Positions 10,209-21,384 of a stretch of 64,000 nt of DNA are shown piece by piece. The stretch spans positions 1,426,001-1,490,000 of the forward strand of contig OZ251229.1 in the NCBI GenBank assembly GCA_965240325.2, in the 5' to 3' direction. Source of the DNA: Rebecca billardiae RCC1528 (lineage: Eukaryota; Haptophyta). The position numbers and the translations under genes are program-made. The stretch's first letter is position 1. Each line of letters begins with the position of its first letter. Below the pieces are notes generated by a model. That model was not told the origin of the DNA. It searched no databases and was given only the letters and a program-made list of their open reading frames with translations.

Positions 10209-11954
10209 ATGGGGGATGCCGCGCAACGCCCGGGCGTCGCGGACGGGGCGACGACAGAGCAGGCGGCGGCGGTGGCGCGTGCGCGCTTCACCTTCGCCGA
10301 GCTCTTCGCGGGCATCGGCGGCTTCCGCGTCGCGCTCGAGGCTTTGGGCGGCGCGTGCGTGTGGGAGTGCGAGAGGGACGAGGCGGCCAAGGCCACGTAC
10401 CGCGCAAACTTTGGGTGCACGCCGTACCACGACGTGCGGCGCGCGGAGGCGGCGAAGATCCCGGAGCACGACGTGCTCACCGCTGGCTTCCCCTGCCAGG
10501 ACTTCACGGGCATCGGCCTGCAGGCCGGGCTGGCGGGCGAGCGCGGCGCTCTCTTCTACGAGGTCGTGCGGATCGCGCGCGCAAAGCGGCCGCGCCTCGT
10601 GGTGCTGGAGAACGTGAAGGGGCTGGTCACGATGGACGAGGGGCGGACGATGGAGAGGGTCGTCGGCGCGCTCGAGGCCGAGGGCTACGCCGTCTCCTAC
10701 GGCCTCTGGGAGTCGTCGTGCGTGCTGCCGCAGTACCGCATGCGGGTGTACGCGCTCGCGTTCAGAGACGTGGCCGCGCGCGCGCGCTTCGGCCTGCCGC
10801 CGCCCGCGGCGCTGAGTCCGAGGCGCGGATTCGGCGGCGTGCAGGAGCGCGGCGACGACAACCCCTTCCTCGGCCCGTACCTCCTCAGCCGCGCGCAGTG
10901 GGCCCGCCTCGTCGACTCCAAGTCGGTGCGCAAGTACGGGCTCCACAGCTTCCTGCTCGAGCCCGCGTGCGTGGCGCACACGCTGCTGGCGAGCTACCGC
11001 ACCTCGCTCGGCAGCTTCGCGCAGTTCGTCGTGCTGAGCGGCGGCGAGCGCGGGCTGCCCAGCGCGGACGACGCGGCGCGCAAGCGCTACGCCGACGCCG
11101 AGGCCGCGGCGCTCGCGGCGGCCGACGCGGCCGCGGCGGCGCTGCCCACGGCTGAGGGCGCGCACGCGGGCGCAGCAGCCGAGCCGGCGCGCAGCGCGGC
11201 GCCCGCCGAGGCCGATGGGGCGGCAGGCGCCGCGGGCGCGCCGGGCCGGCCTCGCGGCGGCCGCCTCCGAGGCGCCGCCGCGCAGCGCGCCGGACGCGCC
11301 ATCCCCACCGAGCTCGGCCCGGAGGAGCAGGAGCTCGCCGAGGAGCTCGAGCAGCGTGCGCGCGCAGAGCATGCGGGCAAGGCTGCGGCCGGTGGCACGG
11401 CGGGCGGCGCAGCCGGCGGGGGCGGTGCGGGCGGCGCGGCTTCTGAGGAGAAGTTCCGGCCGCGCTGGATGACCCCGCGCGAGTGCGCGCGGCTGCAGGG
11501 CTTCCCCGAGGGCTTCGTCCTGCACCCGCAGGACCCGGCCGCCTACAGGCAGCTCGGCAACGCCGTGTGCCCGCCGGTGGTCGCACTGATCGCTGGGCTC
11601 GCGCTCGCGGCGGGCGAGGCCGAGCCAGCTGCCGCGCAGAGCGCGCGCACGCTCGCCGTCGGCTCGGCGCTCGCGCTGCTCGTGCTGGCGAGCCCGCGCG
11701 ACGAGCGTCGCGACGCGCTGCTTCGCAGCACATTCGCCCTCCCCGCGCGCGCCGCCAGCGCCGGCGGGGACGCGGACAGCAGCGGCGCCGTCAGCCCGAG
11801 GCCTGTGCGCGAGCTGATCGCGGCAGCGGCGGAGGAGGCCGAGCGTGCGTCGCCCCTGGCCGCGGCCGTGGTCGCGCGCGCGCTGGATGCGGGCGAGCTG
11901 CGCGCGCCGAGCACCGCGCTGCCGCCGTATTGCCGCCAGCGGGGTGGCGCGTGA
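10209..11954 (+). CDS. DNA (cytosine-5) methyltransferase, catalytic-domain type
   Basis: The protein is 581 residues in a single exon and would transfer a methyl group from S-adenosylmethionine to C5 of cytosine in DNA. Motif I (FAELFAGIGGFRVALEALGG, about 28-47), motif IV with catalytic Cys (AGFPCQDFTGIG), motif VI (LVVLENVKGL), motif VIII (QYRMRVY), motif IX (PRECARLQGFPEGF) and motif X (YRQLGNAVCPPVV) occur in the canonical order. A roughly 230-residue variable region between VIII and IX holds an Ala/Gly-rich low-complexity insert in the place of the target-recognition domain. No N-terminal regulatory domains (BAH, CXXC, SNF2) are present, so it resembles bacterial-type and algal short DNMTs rather than DNMT1 or DNMT5. 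An Ala-rich tail of about 120 residues follows motif X. The Met at 10209 is chosen because it is the first one close to motif I. Confidence 0.92.
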   Translation: MGDAAQRPGVADGATTEQAAAVARARFTFAELFAGIGGFRVALEALGGACVWECERDEAAKATYRANFGCTPYHDVRRAEAAKIPEHDVLTAGFPCQDFTGIGLQAGLAGERGALFYEVVRIARAKRPRLVVLENVKGLVTMDEGRTMERVVGALEAEGYAVSYGLWESSCVLPQYRMRVYALAFRDVAARARFGLPPPAALSPRRGFGGVQERGDDNPFLGPYLLSRAQWARLVDSKSVRKYGLHSFLLEPACVAHTLLASYRTSLGSFAQFVVLSGGERGLPSADDAARKRYADAEAAALAAADAAAAALPTAEGAHAGAAAEPARSAAPAEADGAAGAAGAPGRPRGGRLRGAAAQRAGRAIPTELGPEEQELAEELEQRARAEHAGKAAAGGTAGGAAGGGGAGGAASEEKFRPRWMTPRECARLQGFPEGFVLHPQDPAAYRQLGNAVCPPVVALIAGLALAAGEAEPAAAQSARTLAVGSALALLVLASPRDERRDALLRSTFALPARAASAGGDADSSGAVSPRPVRELIAAAAEEAERASPLAAAVVARALDAGELRAPSTALPPYCRQRGGA

Positions 11955-12531
11955 CCGAACGCGTCGAAGACCGAGCCCGCAGCAGCCTACTACTATGGAC
12001 GTGTCTCACGGACGGGTGACGGACTCGGGCTCCTACTGGCTACTGCCTGGCAATCGGAACTAATCGGTTATCGGAAGCGGGAACGCACTTCGACCGGCAT
12101 GCACACTCCAAGCTAGCTACTAGCTATTAGCAGTACACTTACAGCACCGCGTTAACACTTACTTTTTTACTAAGGCCTCTCACAGTCACTCTGAGTCTGG
12201 CAGGCTCACAGGCAGGCCTTGGCCCGCCAAGCCTTGGGGCCTTGGCGGCAAGCCTTGGGCAGACGATTGGGCTTGGGCAGGCCGTCAACGGAAGCCAGAG
12301 GCTCCCAGCGCTGCTGTGTCTATTGGACTCGCGGTGCCGAGTAAGCTAATGCTGCTACATACGTGTCTTTGAATGAAACGACGTGACCCGGTATCGTGAG
12401 TGTCTGCTAAGCTAGAGCTGCTAGAGTCTGCGACTGCCGCGCGACTGGGCCACTGGGCCTGGCGTGCCGACTGTAGTGCCGCGTGCCAAGTGCCCCATGC
12501 CGCCTGGCGGCCCTCAGCAGATGCGAACGCG
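11955..12531. other. Convergent intergenic region
   Basis: No gene was seen. The stretch near 12210-12290 has a cluster of GGCCTTGG / CCAAGCCTTGG repeats able to form hairpins; it could belong to the 3' flank of either convergent gene. Confidence 0.4.
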
Positions 12532-12999
12532 TCAGGCTGCGTGTAGCAAGCTTAGCACAGCATCGTGCCCACCCTCTTGCGCCCGGTCCACGGCGCTCTG
12601 ACCCTCTGCGTTCCGCGCGCCCACATCCGCGCGCGCGTCGAGTAGCCTGCTCGCCACGCCCGCATGGCCGTGCTGCCCTGCACGCACCAGCGCCGTGTTG
12701 CCCTTGTTGTCGCGCGCCTCGAGGGGGCAGCCGCGCAAAATGAGTAGCGTGGCGATCTCGTCCAGCCCATTGCACGCGGCGATGTGCAGCGCCGTCGAGT
12801 CGTGGTGCGTCGTTGCAGCGACGTCGGCGCCCGCGTCGAGGAGGAGCTCCACGATCGCGCACGCATTCGCCTTGGTGGCGACGTGGAGGCACGTCCAGCG
12901 CGTCGTCTCGTCCGCCACGCGCACGGTCTCTGGCCGCGCTGCGAGCTCGGCGCGCACAGCCGAGGCGTCTCCAGCCTCGATGGCTGCGCGGAGCGCCAT
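12532..12999 (-). CDS. Small ankyrin-repeat protein
   Basis: The predicted product is 155 residues and almost all ankyrin repeat. Units include CLHVATKANACAIVELLLDA, TALHIAACNGLDEIATLLIL and NTALVRAGQHGHAGVASRLL, ending AQEGGHDAVLSLLHAA. About four repeats are present with no other domain, signal peptide or membrane segment, so a protein-binding role in cytosol or nucleus is likely. The Met at 12999 (MALRAAIEAGD) begins a normal first repeat and leaves 175 bases to the divergent RCC1 gene. An in-frame Met at 13110 would leave only 64 bases. Confidence 0.75.
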   Translation of the reverse strand: MALRAAIEAGDASAVRAELAARPETVRVADETTRWTCLHVATKANACAIVELLLDAGADVAATTHHDSTALHIAACNGLDEIATLLILRGCPLEARDNKGNTALVRAGQHGHAGVASRLLDARADVGARNAEGQSAVDRAQEGGHDAVLSLLHAA

Positions 13000-13174
13000 G
13001 GAGTTCGACGCAAGCACGCGGCGGGCGTGCGCCGGTCGCGGAGCGGACAGCTTCCTGACGCCCTGGAGAGTTGGAGAGTAGACGCACGGCGGGCGGGAGC
13101 CATCGTTCATTCATCGGCATTTCGGCTCACGAGCGATTCAAACTGGCCGTAACCTCCGGTCGCTCGGCAGCGCG
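13000..13174. promoter_or_regulatory. Short divergent promoter, ankyrin / RCC1 genes
   Basis: The 175 bases between divergent start codons must hold the upstream elements of both genes. No recognisable core motif was seen. Confidence 0.35.
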
Positions 13175-16100
13175 ATGCAGGTCTTCTCGTGGGGCCGCGG
13201 CAAGGGCGGCGTGCTCGGCCACGGGGATTCGCGGGATGCGCCGGAGCCAAGGCCGATCACGGCGCTCTCGGGCGTGGTCGTCGTGCAGATCGCCTGTGCG
13301 CGCGCGCCCGCCGCGCGCGTGCGTCGCGCACATCGCGCGTGCGCGCGCGTGACGCTCGCGCGCCTGCCCCCATCGCGACTGTGCAGGTGGCGACGCGCAC
13401 TCGATGGCGCTGTCGCGCGAGGGCGGGGTGTACACGTGGGGGAACGGGCTGATGGGCGCGCTTGGCCACGGCACGCGCGAGAACGAGCTGGCGCCGCGCC
13501 TCGTCAGCGCGCTGTGGGAGCGGGGCCAGCGCGCGAGAGCAATCTGCGCGTGCGCGCACCTGAGCGGCGCGCTCGCCGACGAGGGCGGCGCCGTGTTCGC
13601 GTGGGGCTGGGACGGGTGCGAGGCGACGCCGTGCGACAAGACGCCTGTGCGCCAGCGTGCGCTCGACGGCGTGCGCGTCGTCCAGCTCGCCGCGGGCGCG
13701 CACCACTTTGCAGCCCTCGCCGCGGACGGCGGCGTGGCAAGCTGGGGCACGCGCCGCACGCTGCGGGCGGGCATGCTCGTCGAGTACGGTGCGCGCGGCG
13801 GCGCGGGGCGTGCGCGCGTGCACGCGGCGAGGCTCGGCTGACGCGTCCGTCGCTCCCCGCATCCACCCACGCGCGCGCCCGCCGCGCGCGCAGCCGTGCG
13901 TCAGCTCGCATGCGGCACGCACCACTGCGCAGCACTGTGCGCGGACGGCAGCGTCTACTCGTGGCGCACGACCGGCCCGGACACGGGCGTGGAGGGTAGC
14001 GGCGTGGCAGCGGCGGTGGGCTCGCGCGCGTGGCCGACGGGCTCCGCCGGCCCGCTGGACTCGCCCGTCGCGCACGTCGCGCTCGGCGGCGCTTCTGAGA
14101 TCGGCGCAGCGGGGGCGCTGGTCTTTGGCCTGAGGCGCGGCGGCGAGGTGGCCTGGGATTCGATGCTCGCGCCGGGCTCGGCGGGTGGCGCGGTGCGCGT
14201 CGGCGCGGGCGCGAGCGGGCTGAGTGGCTCGCCGTTCCACCCATTCGCCCTCGACCTCACGCGCGGCGCCGAGTGCGCCATCTCACTGCTGCCCGACGGA
14301 TCGGCCGGCCGCCACTCCGAATTTGCATGGCGCGCGGCCGAGCGGCTCACGCTGCCGCCGGGCGCGGCCGCGCCGATCGTGGCGTGCGCGACGGCGGAGC
14401 GGCACGCGCTGGCGCTGGTGGACGTGAGCGCGCTCGAGCGCGCGCAGCCGCCGCCTCTGCAGCCGCCCCTGCGGCCGCGCGCGCGCACCGCGCCGTACCA
14501 CGCCGAGGGTGCGCAGCACCACGGGCTCGGCGGCGGCCTCGGCAGCGCGAGCGGAGCAGGCGGCGCGCCGACGCACGCGCACGGACACGCGCACGCGCAC
14601 GCTCTTGGCGTCGGCGGCGGGGTCGAGCGCGCGCACGGGCCTGCCCCCGCAGCCTTTCCCCTCGGCGCGCCCCTGCCTCCTGCGCCCGCCGCCTTCCCCG
14701 CGCCGCCTCCGCCCGTCGCCTCGCTGAGCCCGACCCGCCTGGTGCCGGGCCTGGCGAGCGCGTGGCAGCAGCTCTCGGCGCACGACGGAGGGCCTCGCAC
14801 GCCGCCGCCATTCGTGCCGCCGCCGCCGGCTGCGCACGCGCAGGCGCAGGCGGGGCTCTGGCGCGGGCGCAGCGTCGCCGCGCCCGGCGTGCGCAGCCCT
14901 GACCTGCCGCGCTGGGGCGGCGCGGGTGCGCGGCGGGCGGGGCCGCACACACCGCAGCAGCAGCAGCAGTGGCAGCAGCAGCAGCAGCCCAGCCGTCACG
15001 CGACGCCGGCGCGCCCGCCCCGCCAGGTGCCGCCCGCGCCGCCCTCTCGGCCCGCCGCACCGGGCGACGGCGCGGCTGAGCTGCTTCGAGCCGCCGCCTC
15101 CGCCTCCCTCGCCACGCCGCCGCCGGCGCCGCCCGGCGCGGGCCCCGCGGCCACGGGCGACGGCGCGGCCGCCATCGAGCCGAGCGCGCTCGCGCACCAG
15201 CTGCGGGCCCTGCACTCGCGCTCCGACGCTCTGGAGAGCGCGCTGGCCGCGTCGGACACCGAGCGGCGCGCGGCGGAGGCACGGATCGCGGATGCGCTCG
15301 CGCACGCCTTCGAGCAGCCCGCACGCGCCGAGCAGTCGCCGCGCGCGCGCGCGCGCGAGGGCGGGGAGGGCGAGGGCGAAGAGCGCGCGGCGCGCGCCGC
15401 GCAGCAGCGGCAGCAGCGGCGGCAGCAGCAGCGCTGGGAGGACGAGGAGGAGGTGGAGTGGCAACGGCAGCGGCGTGCGCGGCAGGAGGGCGAGGACGAC
15501 GAGGAGCGCCTGCGCCGGCGGGAGGAGCAGCACCGCCGCCAGCAGCACGAGCAGCAGCCGCCGCAGCAGCAGCAGCAGCGCAGCCGAGCCGTGCTGCGCG
15601 CCGCGCTTGCGCGATGGGCGCGCGCGCGCGCGGCGCGCGGAGGCAGCGGCAGCAGCGCGCGAGCCGCGCCGCGCGCCGCCGCGGGCGCCGGAGGCGGCAG
15701 CAGCCCTCGCTCTGGCGGCGGCAGCCCGCGCTCGACGCGCCCGCGCGGCACGCCGCCGCCCTCGCCGGCTGTCCCTCGCGCCGCACCTCCTCCCGACCCC
15801 GCCGGCCCGGCCGCCTCCGCCGCCGCCCAGCAGGCGCTGAGCGCGCGCGTGGACGCGGACACGCGCGCGGCGGCGCATGCCGCGACCGCCGCGCGCCGCC
15901 GAGCGCTCGCGGCGCTACTCGAGAACGCGGCGGTCGCGGCGGTGCGCCGGGCGGCGCGCGGCTCGCCGCCACAGGCGGGCGCTCCCGAGACAACGCCCGG
16001 CCCGGGCGCTGCCGCCGCTGCCGCCGGCACTGGCGCCGCCGCCGAGCGCCACTGGCGCGCGCACGGCAGCGCGTGCGGCGCGGTGGGCACAGCCGCCGAG

Positions 16101-18743
16101 CGCGCCGCCCCTCGGCTGGATGACAGAGCGCTGCGCCGCTGGGGCGTGCACCCGCCGCCGCCGCCGCCACCGCCGCTGCCGCGCGGCGCGGGCGTTGGGG
16201 CTCGCGCCGCCCAGCGTGCGCCCAAGCCGCGCGCCTCCGCGCCGCCGCGCCGCTCTCCCGCCGCCGCGCTCGCCGCCTCGCCGCGCGCGCCGCGCGCTGT
16301 GTCGGCGAGCCCTCCGCTGAGTCCGCGCGCGGCTGCGGGCGCCGCGCCGCCGCGCGCGGGCGGCGGCGCGCGTGCCGGGGTGCGCGAGCGCGAAGTGAGC
16401 TTCGCACACGCGGCATCATCACTTGAGGTGCTCGTGGGCAAGGCGGGCGGCGACCCGCGCGCCGGCGGCCCGCGGCCTCGCCCTTCCTCGGCGCCCTCGG
16501 CGCGCGAGGAGATCGTACAGAGCACGCGCGGCCGCGCCCCGACGGGCGGCGCGTGGCGCGCCGAGCGCGCGCCCGCGTGGCGGCCGGCGGCGCAGCCCGC
16601 CGGCCCGCCCGCCGAGCTGTCGACGCGGCTGCAGGCGCTGGCGCAGCCGAGGAGCGTGCGCGCCAAGGCGTTCGTCACCTCCGCGCTGGAGCCCGGCCAG
16701 GGCGCGCGCGACCGCTCGGCCGCGGCATTGCTGGTGGCGGCGCGAGAGGCCGCAGCCGCGCGCGAGCTCGGAAGCTGCGCCGGCGCCGTTGGCGGCGGCG
16801 GCGGCGGCGGCACAGAGGCGCTTGCGGACGGGCGGCGCGGCGGCGCCGAGCTGGGCAGCGCCGAGGCGTTGGTCGCGCCGCGCTCGCCACGGGCGTACCC
16901 TGGCGGTACGTACCCTGGCGGGGGCACTGCCACACGCGCCGCGTCGCCACCGCGCCCGCAGCCTCCGCCCTCGCCGCCGCGCTCGCCACGGCCGCGCGCC
17001 GCAGCCGGCGGCAGACACGGCAGTGGATGCACCCGCGCCACCGCCACCGCCGCCACCTCACCTGCCCGGGGCTTGGCCAGTGCGGCGCGCGCCGAGCCGG
17101 GCGATGGGGCGCGCGGGGGCTCGCCGCAGCGCGCGCGCTCGCCCGCTCGTCGCGCACCGTCGCCCCCGCGCGGGCACGCGGCCGGCGCGGGCGCGGGCGC
17201 AGGCATGGCTCCGGCCGCGCCCGGAGCGGCTCGCGTGCACCGAGCGCCGCGCGTGCAGCCGCGGCCGGCAGGTGCGGGCGTGGGCGCGGGCGTGGGCACG
17301 CGCGAGAGCCGCGCGGCGGCGGTCGCGGCGGCGCGCACGCGCGCGGCCGTGCGCGAGCGCTCGGCCGCGCACGCTGGCGTGCCACCCCGGCCGCCGAGCC
17401 CAGACGAGCCACGCGCCCTCTCGCCCACCCCAGCCGCGATCGGCGGCGCGGGGCGGCCGCTCTCGGCGCCGCCGCACATCGCATGGCCGGCCGCGCCGGC
17501 CGGCGCGGGCGGTGCCGAGGTGCGGGCTCAGCCGGCCGGCGCCGCGACGCCGCCGAGCCACGGAGCGCCGTACCGCGGCCAGCACGGCGCGGGCGGCACG
17601 GCGTGGGATGTGTCGCCCCCGCGCTCGGCGCGGGGCCGGGCTGTGCCCGCCGCGGCACGGAGCGGCGGTGGCGGCACGGGAGCGCGCGTGCGCGCCGGCG
17701 GCGCCGTCGCTCGCAGGGCGCCCGGGGCGCGCGGCGCGGCCGGTACGGCGGAGGTGAGCGGTGTGGGCGCGCGCTCGCGGACGCCCACGCCGCCGCGCTC
17801 GCCGCTGCCGTCGCCGCCCGCGGCGCTCAGTCGCACTCGCTCGTTCACGCGCGCGCCGGCGGGTGGCGGCGCCGCGCCGCCCGCGCGTCGGCCGCTGCAG
17901 CCGCGCTCGGCGGCGTCCGCGCAGCAGCGCCAGCCACCCGCCGCGCCGCGCGCGGGCTCTGTGGCGTCCACACCGCGCCCGCCCGCGCCCGCCGCAGGCG
18001 GAGGCGGCACGGCGGGCGCGCCGGCCGGCTGGGCCGTGCTGTCCACATCGGGCGGCGCGCGCCGCGCCGCGCCGCCGCCGCCGCCCGCCGCCAGCGCGCG
18101 CACGCACACGCCGCCGGCCTCGCCCTCGCGGCCCGCGGGCGCGCGCCGCGCGGTCGCCGTCTACACGCGCGCCGTCGAGCGGTACTCGCGCGTGCTCGCC
18201 GCGGCGGTGCCGACGCTGACCTCGCCGGAGGAGGTGGGGCGTCGGCACGAGTCGCAGGACGCGGTCGAGACCGCGGCGGCGACGCTCGCCGCCGCGGACG
18301 AGGCGAGGCGCGCCTACGCTGCCGCGATCGGTGCGCTCGCCCAGGCGGGCGACACGGGCGCGGTCGCGTGCGCCAACGCCATCGACAGCGTCGAGGCGGG
18401 GGTCGGCGGCAGCGCGGGCGGCGCGTACGCGTCGCCCGCGCCCACCGCTCGGCTCGGCGGCGACGGCGCGGGATCGGCCGCCGCCGCCGCGCCGTCGACA
18501 GTCGGCGGCACGCTCGGCGCGGCGAGTGTTGCCAAGTTTGCGACCGCGCGCGGGGCGCACACGCCGGCGCCGTCCGCGGTGGGCGGCGAGGCTGGCGCCA
18601 GTGGCGCGCGCGACGAGTTCGACAGCGGCGGCGCGGCACCCCGGCGCTTCGGTAGCGCCGCCGCGAGCGAGCGCGGGAGGCGCAGCAGCAAGGACGTCTT
18701 CACGCACGTCGGCCAGGCCGCCGCCGACGGCGGCGACGACTGA
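13175..18743 (+). CDS. RCC1-repeat protein with a very long disordered tail
   Basis: There are three exons (13175-13295, 13387-13788, 13894-18743) and about 1790 residues. Introns of 91 and 105 bp start GTGCGCGC and end GCAG. Splicing rebuilds RCC1 blades: VVVVQIAC|GDAHSMAL and VEY|AVRQLACGTHHCAALCADGS, with further VYTWGNGLMGALGHGT and VFAWGWDG units. RCC1 propellers bind proteins, lipids or chromatin. From about residue 420 the protein is Pro/Ala/Gly/Arg-rich low complexity with Gln runs near 14955-14990, a charged Glu/Arg/Gln coiled-coil-like part near 15220-15600, and a more ordered helical part near 18150-18400 (AVERYSRVLAAAVPTLTSPE). The final exon is open throughout, but so are other frames in this GC-rich DNA. 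The tail should therefore be confirmed with transcripts, although frame continuity from the RCC1 part and the Glu/Gln coiled-coil region support it. Confidence 0.72.
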
Positions 18744-19473
18744 CTGGCGACCTTGATGGCGCGGCAGCCGCGGGCCCCGCGGTAAGTACTGCCCATCATC
18801 CGGCATCCGCATCCGCCATCCAGCTAGCACTCCTCGCCCACGCTGCGCCCCCACGGCCACGCAGACGCGGCTTGCTGCTGCCGCGTCGCGGTCCAGTCAC
18901 CAGTGGCAGTGGAGTCAGTGCATCGGGACAGAGTGGTATCTCAGTCTGGTGCCACTGGTGTCCACGTTGCACGTACATGCAGAGTCAGACTCAGTCTCAG
19001 ATGCGGTCCGAGCCGGCCTCCGCCGCCCAGGCACTACAGTAGAGTAGACAGTATAGTAAGCTAGTCTGCTACACGGTACTCAGTAGACTGAGACTAACCT
19101 AAGACTAAGTCTAACTCTAAGTAAGACGCGCGCTATATTATATCACCTCACGGCCTCACCGCAGTCACCGCTCACGGCTGCTGCTCGATCCGCAGAGGAG
19201 CACGCATATAATTCGTCTTCCGCCTCTTCGATCGATGCGACTTCGAGACTCCTCAGACGAGTTCTTGCCAATCTAGTCTTTATTTTAGTGAATCTTGGCG
19301 CGCGATTCTTGCGGTAGGACAGCGGTAGGTGCTAGCGGCCGCGCTCTATCGCTCCCGAACTTCGTCAACGACGACTCATCAATATATATCGAGCCGGGAC
19401 CGGGGACGAGCCCGGGCGCGTTGCTGTCATAGACATACATTTTGTCATAGACATACATTTAACGACGACGTGG
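18744..19473. other. Gene-free spacer
   Basis: This is the 3' flank of the RCC1 gene followed by lower-GC sequence with many short CAGTCTCAG / ACTAAGTCTAAC-type repeats near 18960-19110. A direct repeat of TTGTCATAGACATACAT sits at about 19423-19457. No gene is supported. Confidence 0.4.
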
Positions 19474-19766
19474 CATGCTAATAAACGGGCAGGCGTCTCT
19501 GAGTCGACCCGTCACACTCATCCATCCAAGTGCTCCGGAAGGCGCTCGGCCGCGGCAGCATCTGCCGTCGCCGCCGCGTCACTCTCACTGCCGCGTGCCC
19601 CAGGCCGAGGCCGGTGCTCCATCCCGGCCCCGCTCCCGTAGCGGGCGTAGGGGGGGCAGGGCTGCGGGTGGCGCACTGCCTGACCTGGTCCGCTGGTCGG
19701 AAGGCGCGGACGCGCATTCTTATGATTAGAATATGCTACGAAAAAAGGACCGCGGAACGCGATCAT
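19474..19766 (+). repeat. Dispersed repeat plus family 1 terminus (copy C)
   Basis: It begins with GTGGCATGC and AACGGGCAGGCGTC, also found at 35801 and 39774. Bases about 19520-19720 are the reverse complement of about 39820-39990 (roughly 170 bp, high identity). Bases 19735-19766 end CCGCGGAACGCGATCAT, a diverged family 1 right terminus with no matching left end within 3 kb. This looks like a composite of element debris. Confidence 0.65.
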
Positions 19767-20418
19767 AGCCCAATACTAATCTGAGGCCGAACTACTAGCC
19801 GAGCACGGTGACTTCCAAAAGTCATATGGGATATGGCATGTCATCTATAGTCATGCTACCGGCTATCTCGTGACCCGGCTCGTCTCCGCGTGCGCCGATT
19901 GCAATACAATATAATATCATTATCAGCGCGCCGCGCGCCCCCCGACCGAGCACTGAGGACTGAGCCTCTCTGCCCGCCGATGGCGCTCGTGCGTAGTCAC
20001 GCCGTTGACGGTCGAGCTCGGACTCGGAGAGTCCGCTCGACGACGACGGCTGGCATTAGTGGCGACTTGGCGACTAGATAGACCGTAGATGTATCTAGTC
20101 TCTCGGCCACTACTGTACTCATGAGACTGATGCGGCCAGGCGCGGCCGCTGTGCCACCGGGCAGCCGTCGGTGCGGCCTGCGCGGCGCGGGGCTTGGCTC
20201 GTGACTTACGGTGACTAGCCGCGGCGTGGCGCCCGGCGCCCCGAGCGCCCGGTCGCCATGCAAAAATGATATGACGACGAAAAATCGTAGCTATCGCGCG
20301 TCGTCATCAATTTGGAAAATGACATTAATGGCGACCGCCGAAAAACCCAGCCGCCAGCAGGGCGGCGGCAACGGACACCCGCGTCGTCGCCGCTCCGTGG
20401 CAAGGAGGCCTGCTGCGC

Positions 20419-20925
20419 ATGGCCCTCGTCGCCGGCATCGGCGCGGGCCTCTTCGTCCTGATACTGTTTGGTGTCCTCTCGCTCGTCGGCTGCTACCTGG
20501 CTTCGCCTTCAAAGCGCGGACCGTGCGTTGCCGCGCGACTCGAGCGCACAGGCTGCGTCCGGCGCAGCAGAGTGAGGACATGGCCCCAACCTCGCACGCC
20601 GTGCGCAGGCTGATCATCACGGCGATTACGGTCGCATATGTGATCATGCTTATCGTCCTGCTCTTCAGCCCCAAGCAGAGCGAGGTGGGCGACGTACGAG
20701 TGGAGGTACTGTGCGTTGGGCGATGGAGAAGACAGACGCGCCCGCGGCCCACGTGGCTCACGCGTCCGCCGCCCCCCCCCCCCGCTGTGCGCGGCGCAGA
20801 CGACCGACCCGAGAATGGCAAATACGGTCATTCTCATGGTTGCGCTCGCGCTGACTGCCGTCGTCTCGATCGTCGCTGTGTGCACCAACTACCTCGCCAC
20901 GTCGATCACGGCAAAAGCCATTTGA
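20419..20925 (+). CDS. Small three-segment membrane protein, hypothetical
   Basis: Three hydrophobic stretches lie in different frames and join by splicing: MALVAGIGAGLFVLILFGVL, IITAITVAYVIMLIVLLF and TVILMVALALTAVVSIVAVC. The second intron (20685-20799, GTGGGCG to GCGCAG, 115 bp) is convincing and gives SPKQSE|TTDPRMAN. The first junction is uncertain. One option removes 20485-20567 (83 bp) and gives about 102 residues. The other removes only 29 bases (20523-20551, GTGCGT to CACAG) and gives about 120. Both keep frame. The upstream start is also uncertain. No family was recognised; it would be a small integral membrane protein. A poly-C tract lies in the second intron. Confidence 0.5.
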
Positions 20926-21384
20926 CTCCGCTTCGCGGCTTCGGACCGTGTCCGTGATCGACGCGCGCCCACGTCATCGTCATGGATCGCTCTGACATGC
21001 AGCGACGTCGAAGCTTCACTAATACATAGCAGCGCGCGACCCGTCTGACTCCTGCTGCTACGATGAATTGCCAGCACCGCGCGCCTTATAACTACTACTT
21101 ACTCTTTCAGTAGTAGCTGTATTATTAAGCCATTCTGCCATAGTTGACAATGTGTCGTCTGTGATATGACCGCGTTCCGCGGTCCTTTTCCGTAGAACGA
21201 ACGTGTCGTAGTTCGGGGCCCGCGGTGGCGGTGCACCCTCCGTCGCACCCTCCGTCGCGATCGAGAGTGGGCCCGCCCGGCCGCGAGCCCGGCAGCGAGT
21301 AGACTCCAGCGCGCGCCGCCGCCCGCCGCGCGGCCGGGCGGGCCCATCGCAGCCGCCGGCGAGGCGCCGATTGTGTACAGTCGA

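Noticed and set aside
4923-13897. Introns as introner elements with target-site duplications
   Set aside because: Some introns have GTG or GTGCG on both sides (kinase, RCC1), which looked like a duplication. Most others (helicase introns, glycosyltransferase) lack it, so the pattern follows from the donor consensus and common GTG exon starts.
14283-18860. Very long minus-strand and alternate-frame open frames opposite the RCC1 gene tail
   Set aside because: In DNA this rich in G+C, stops are rare in all frames. These frames give Arg/Ala/Pro strings without recognisable domains, whereas the chosen frame continues directly from the RCC1 repeats.
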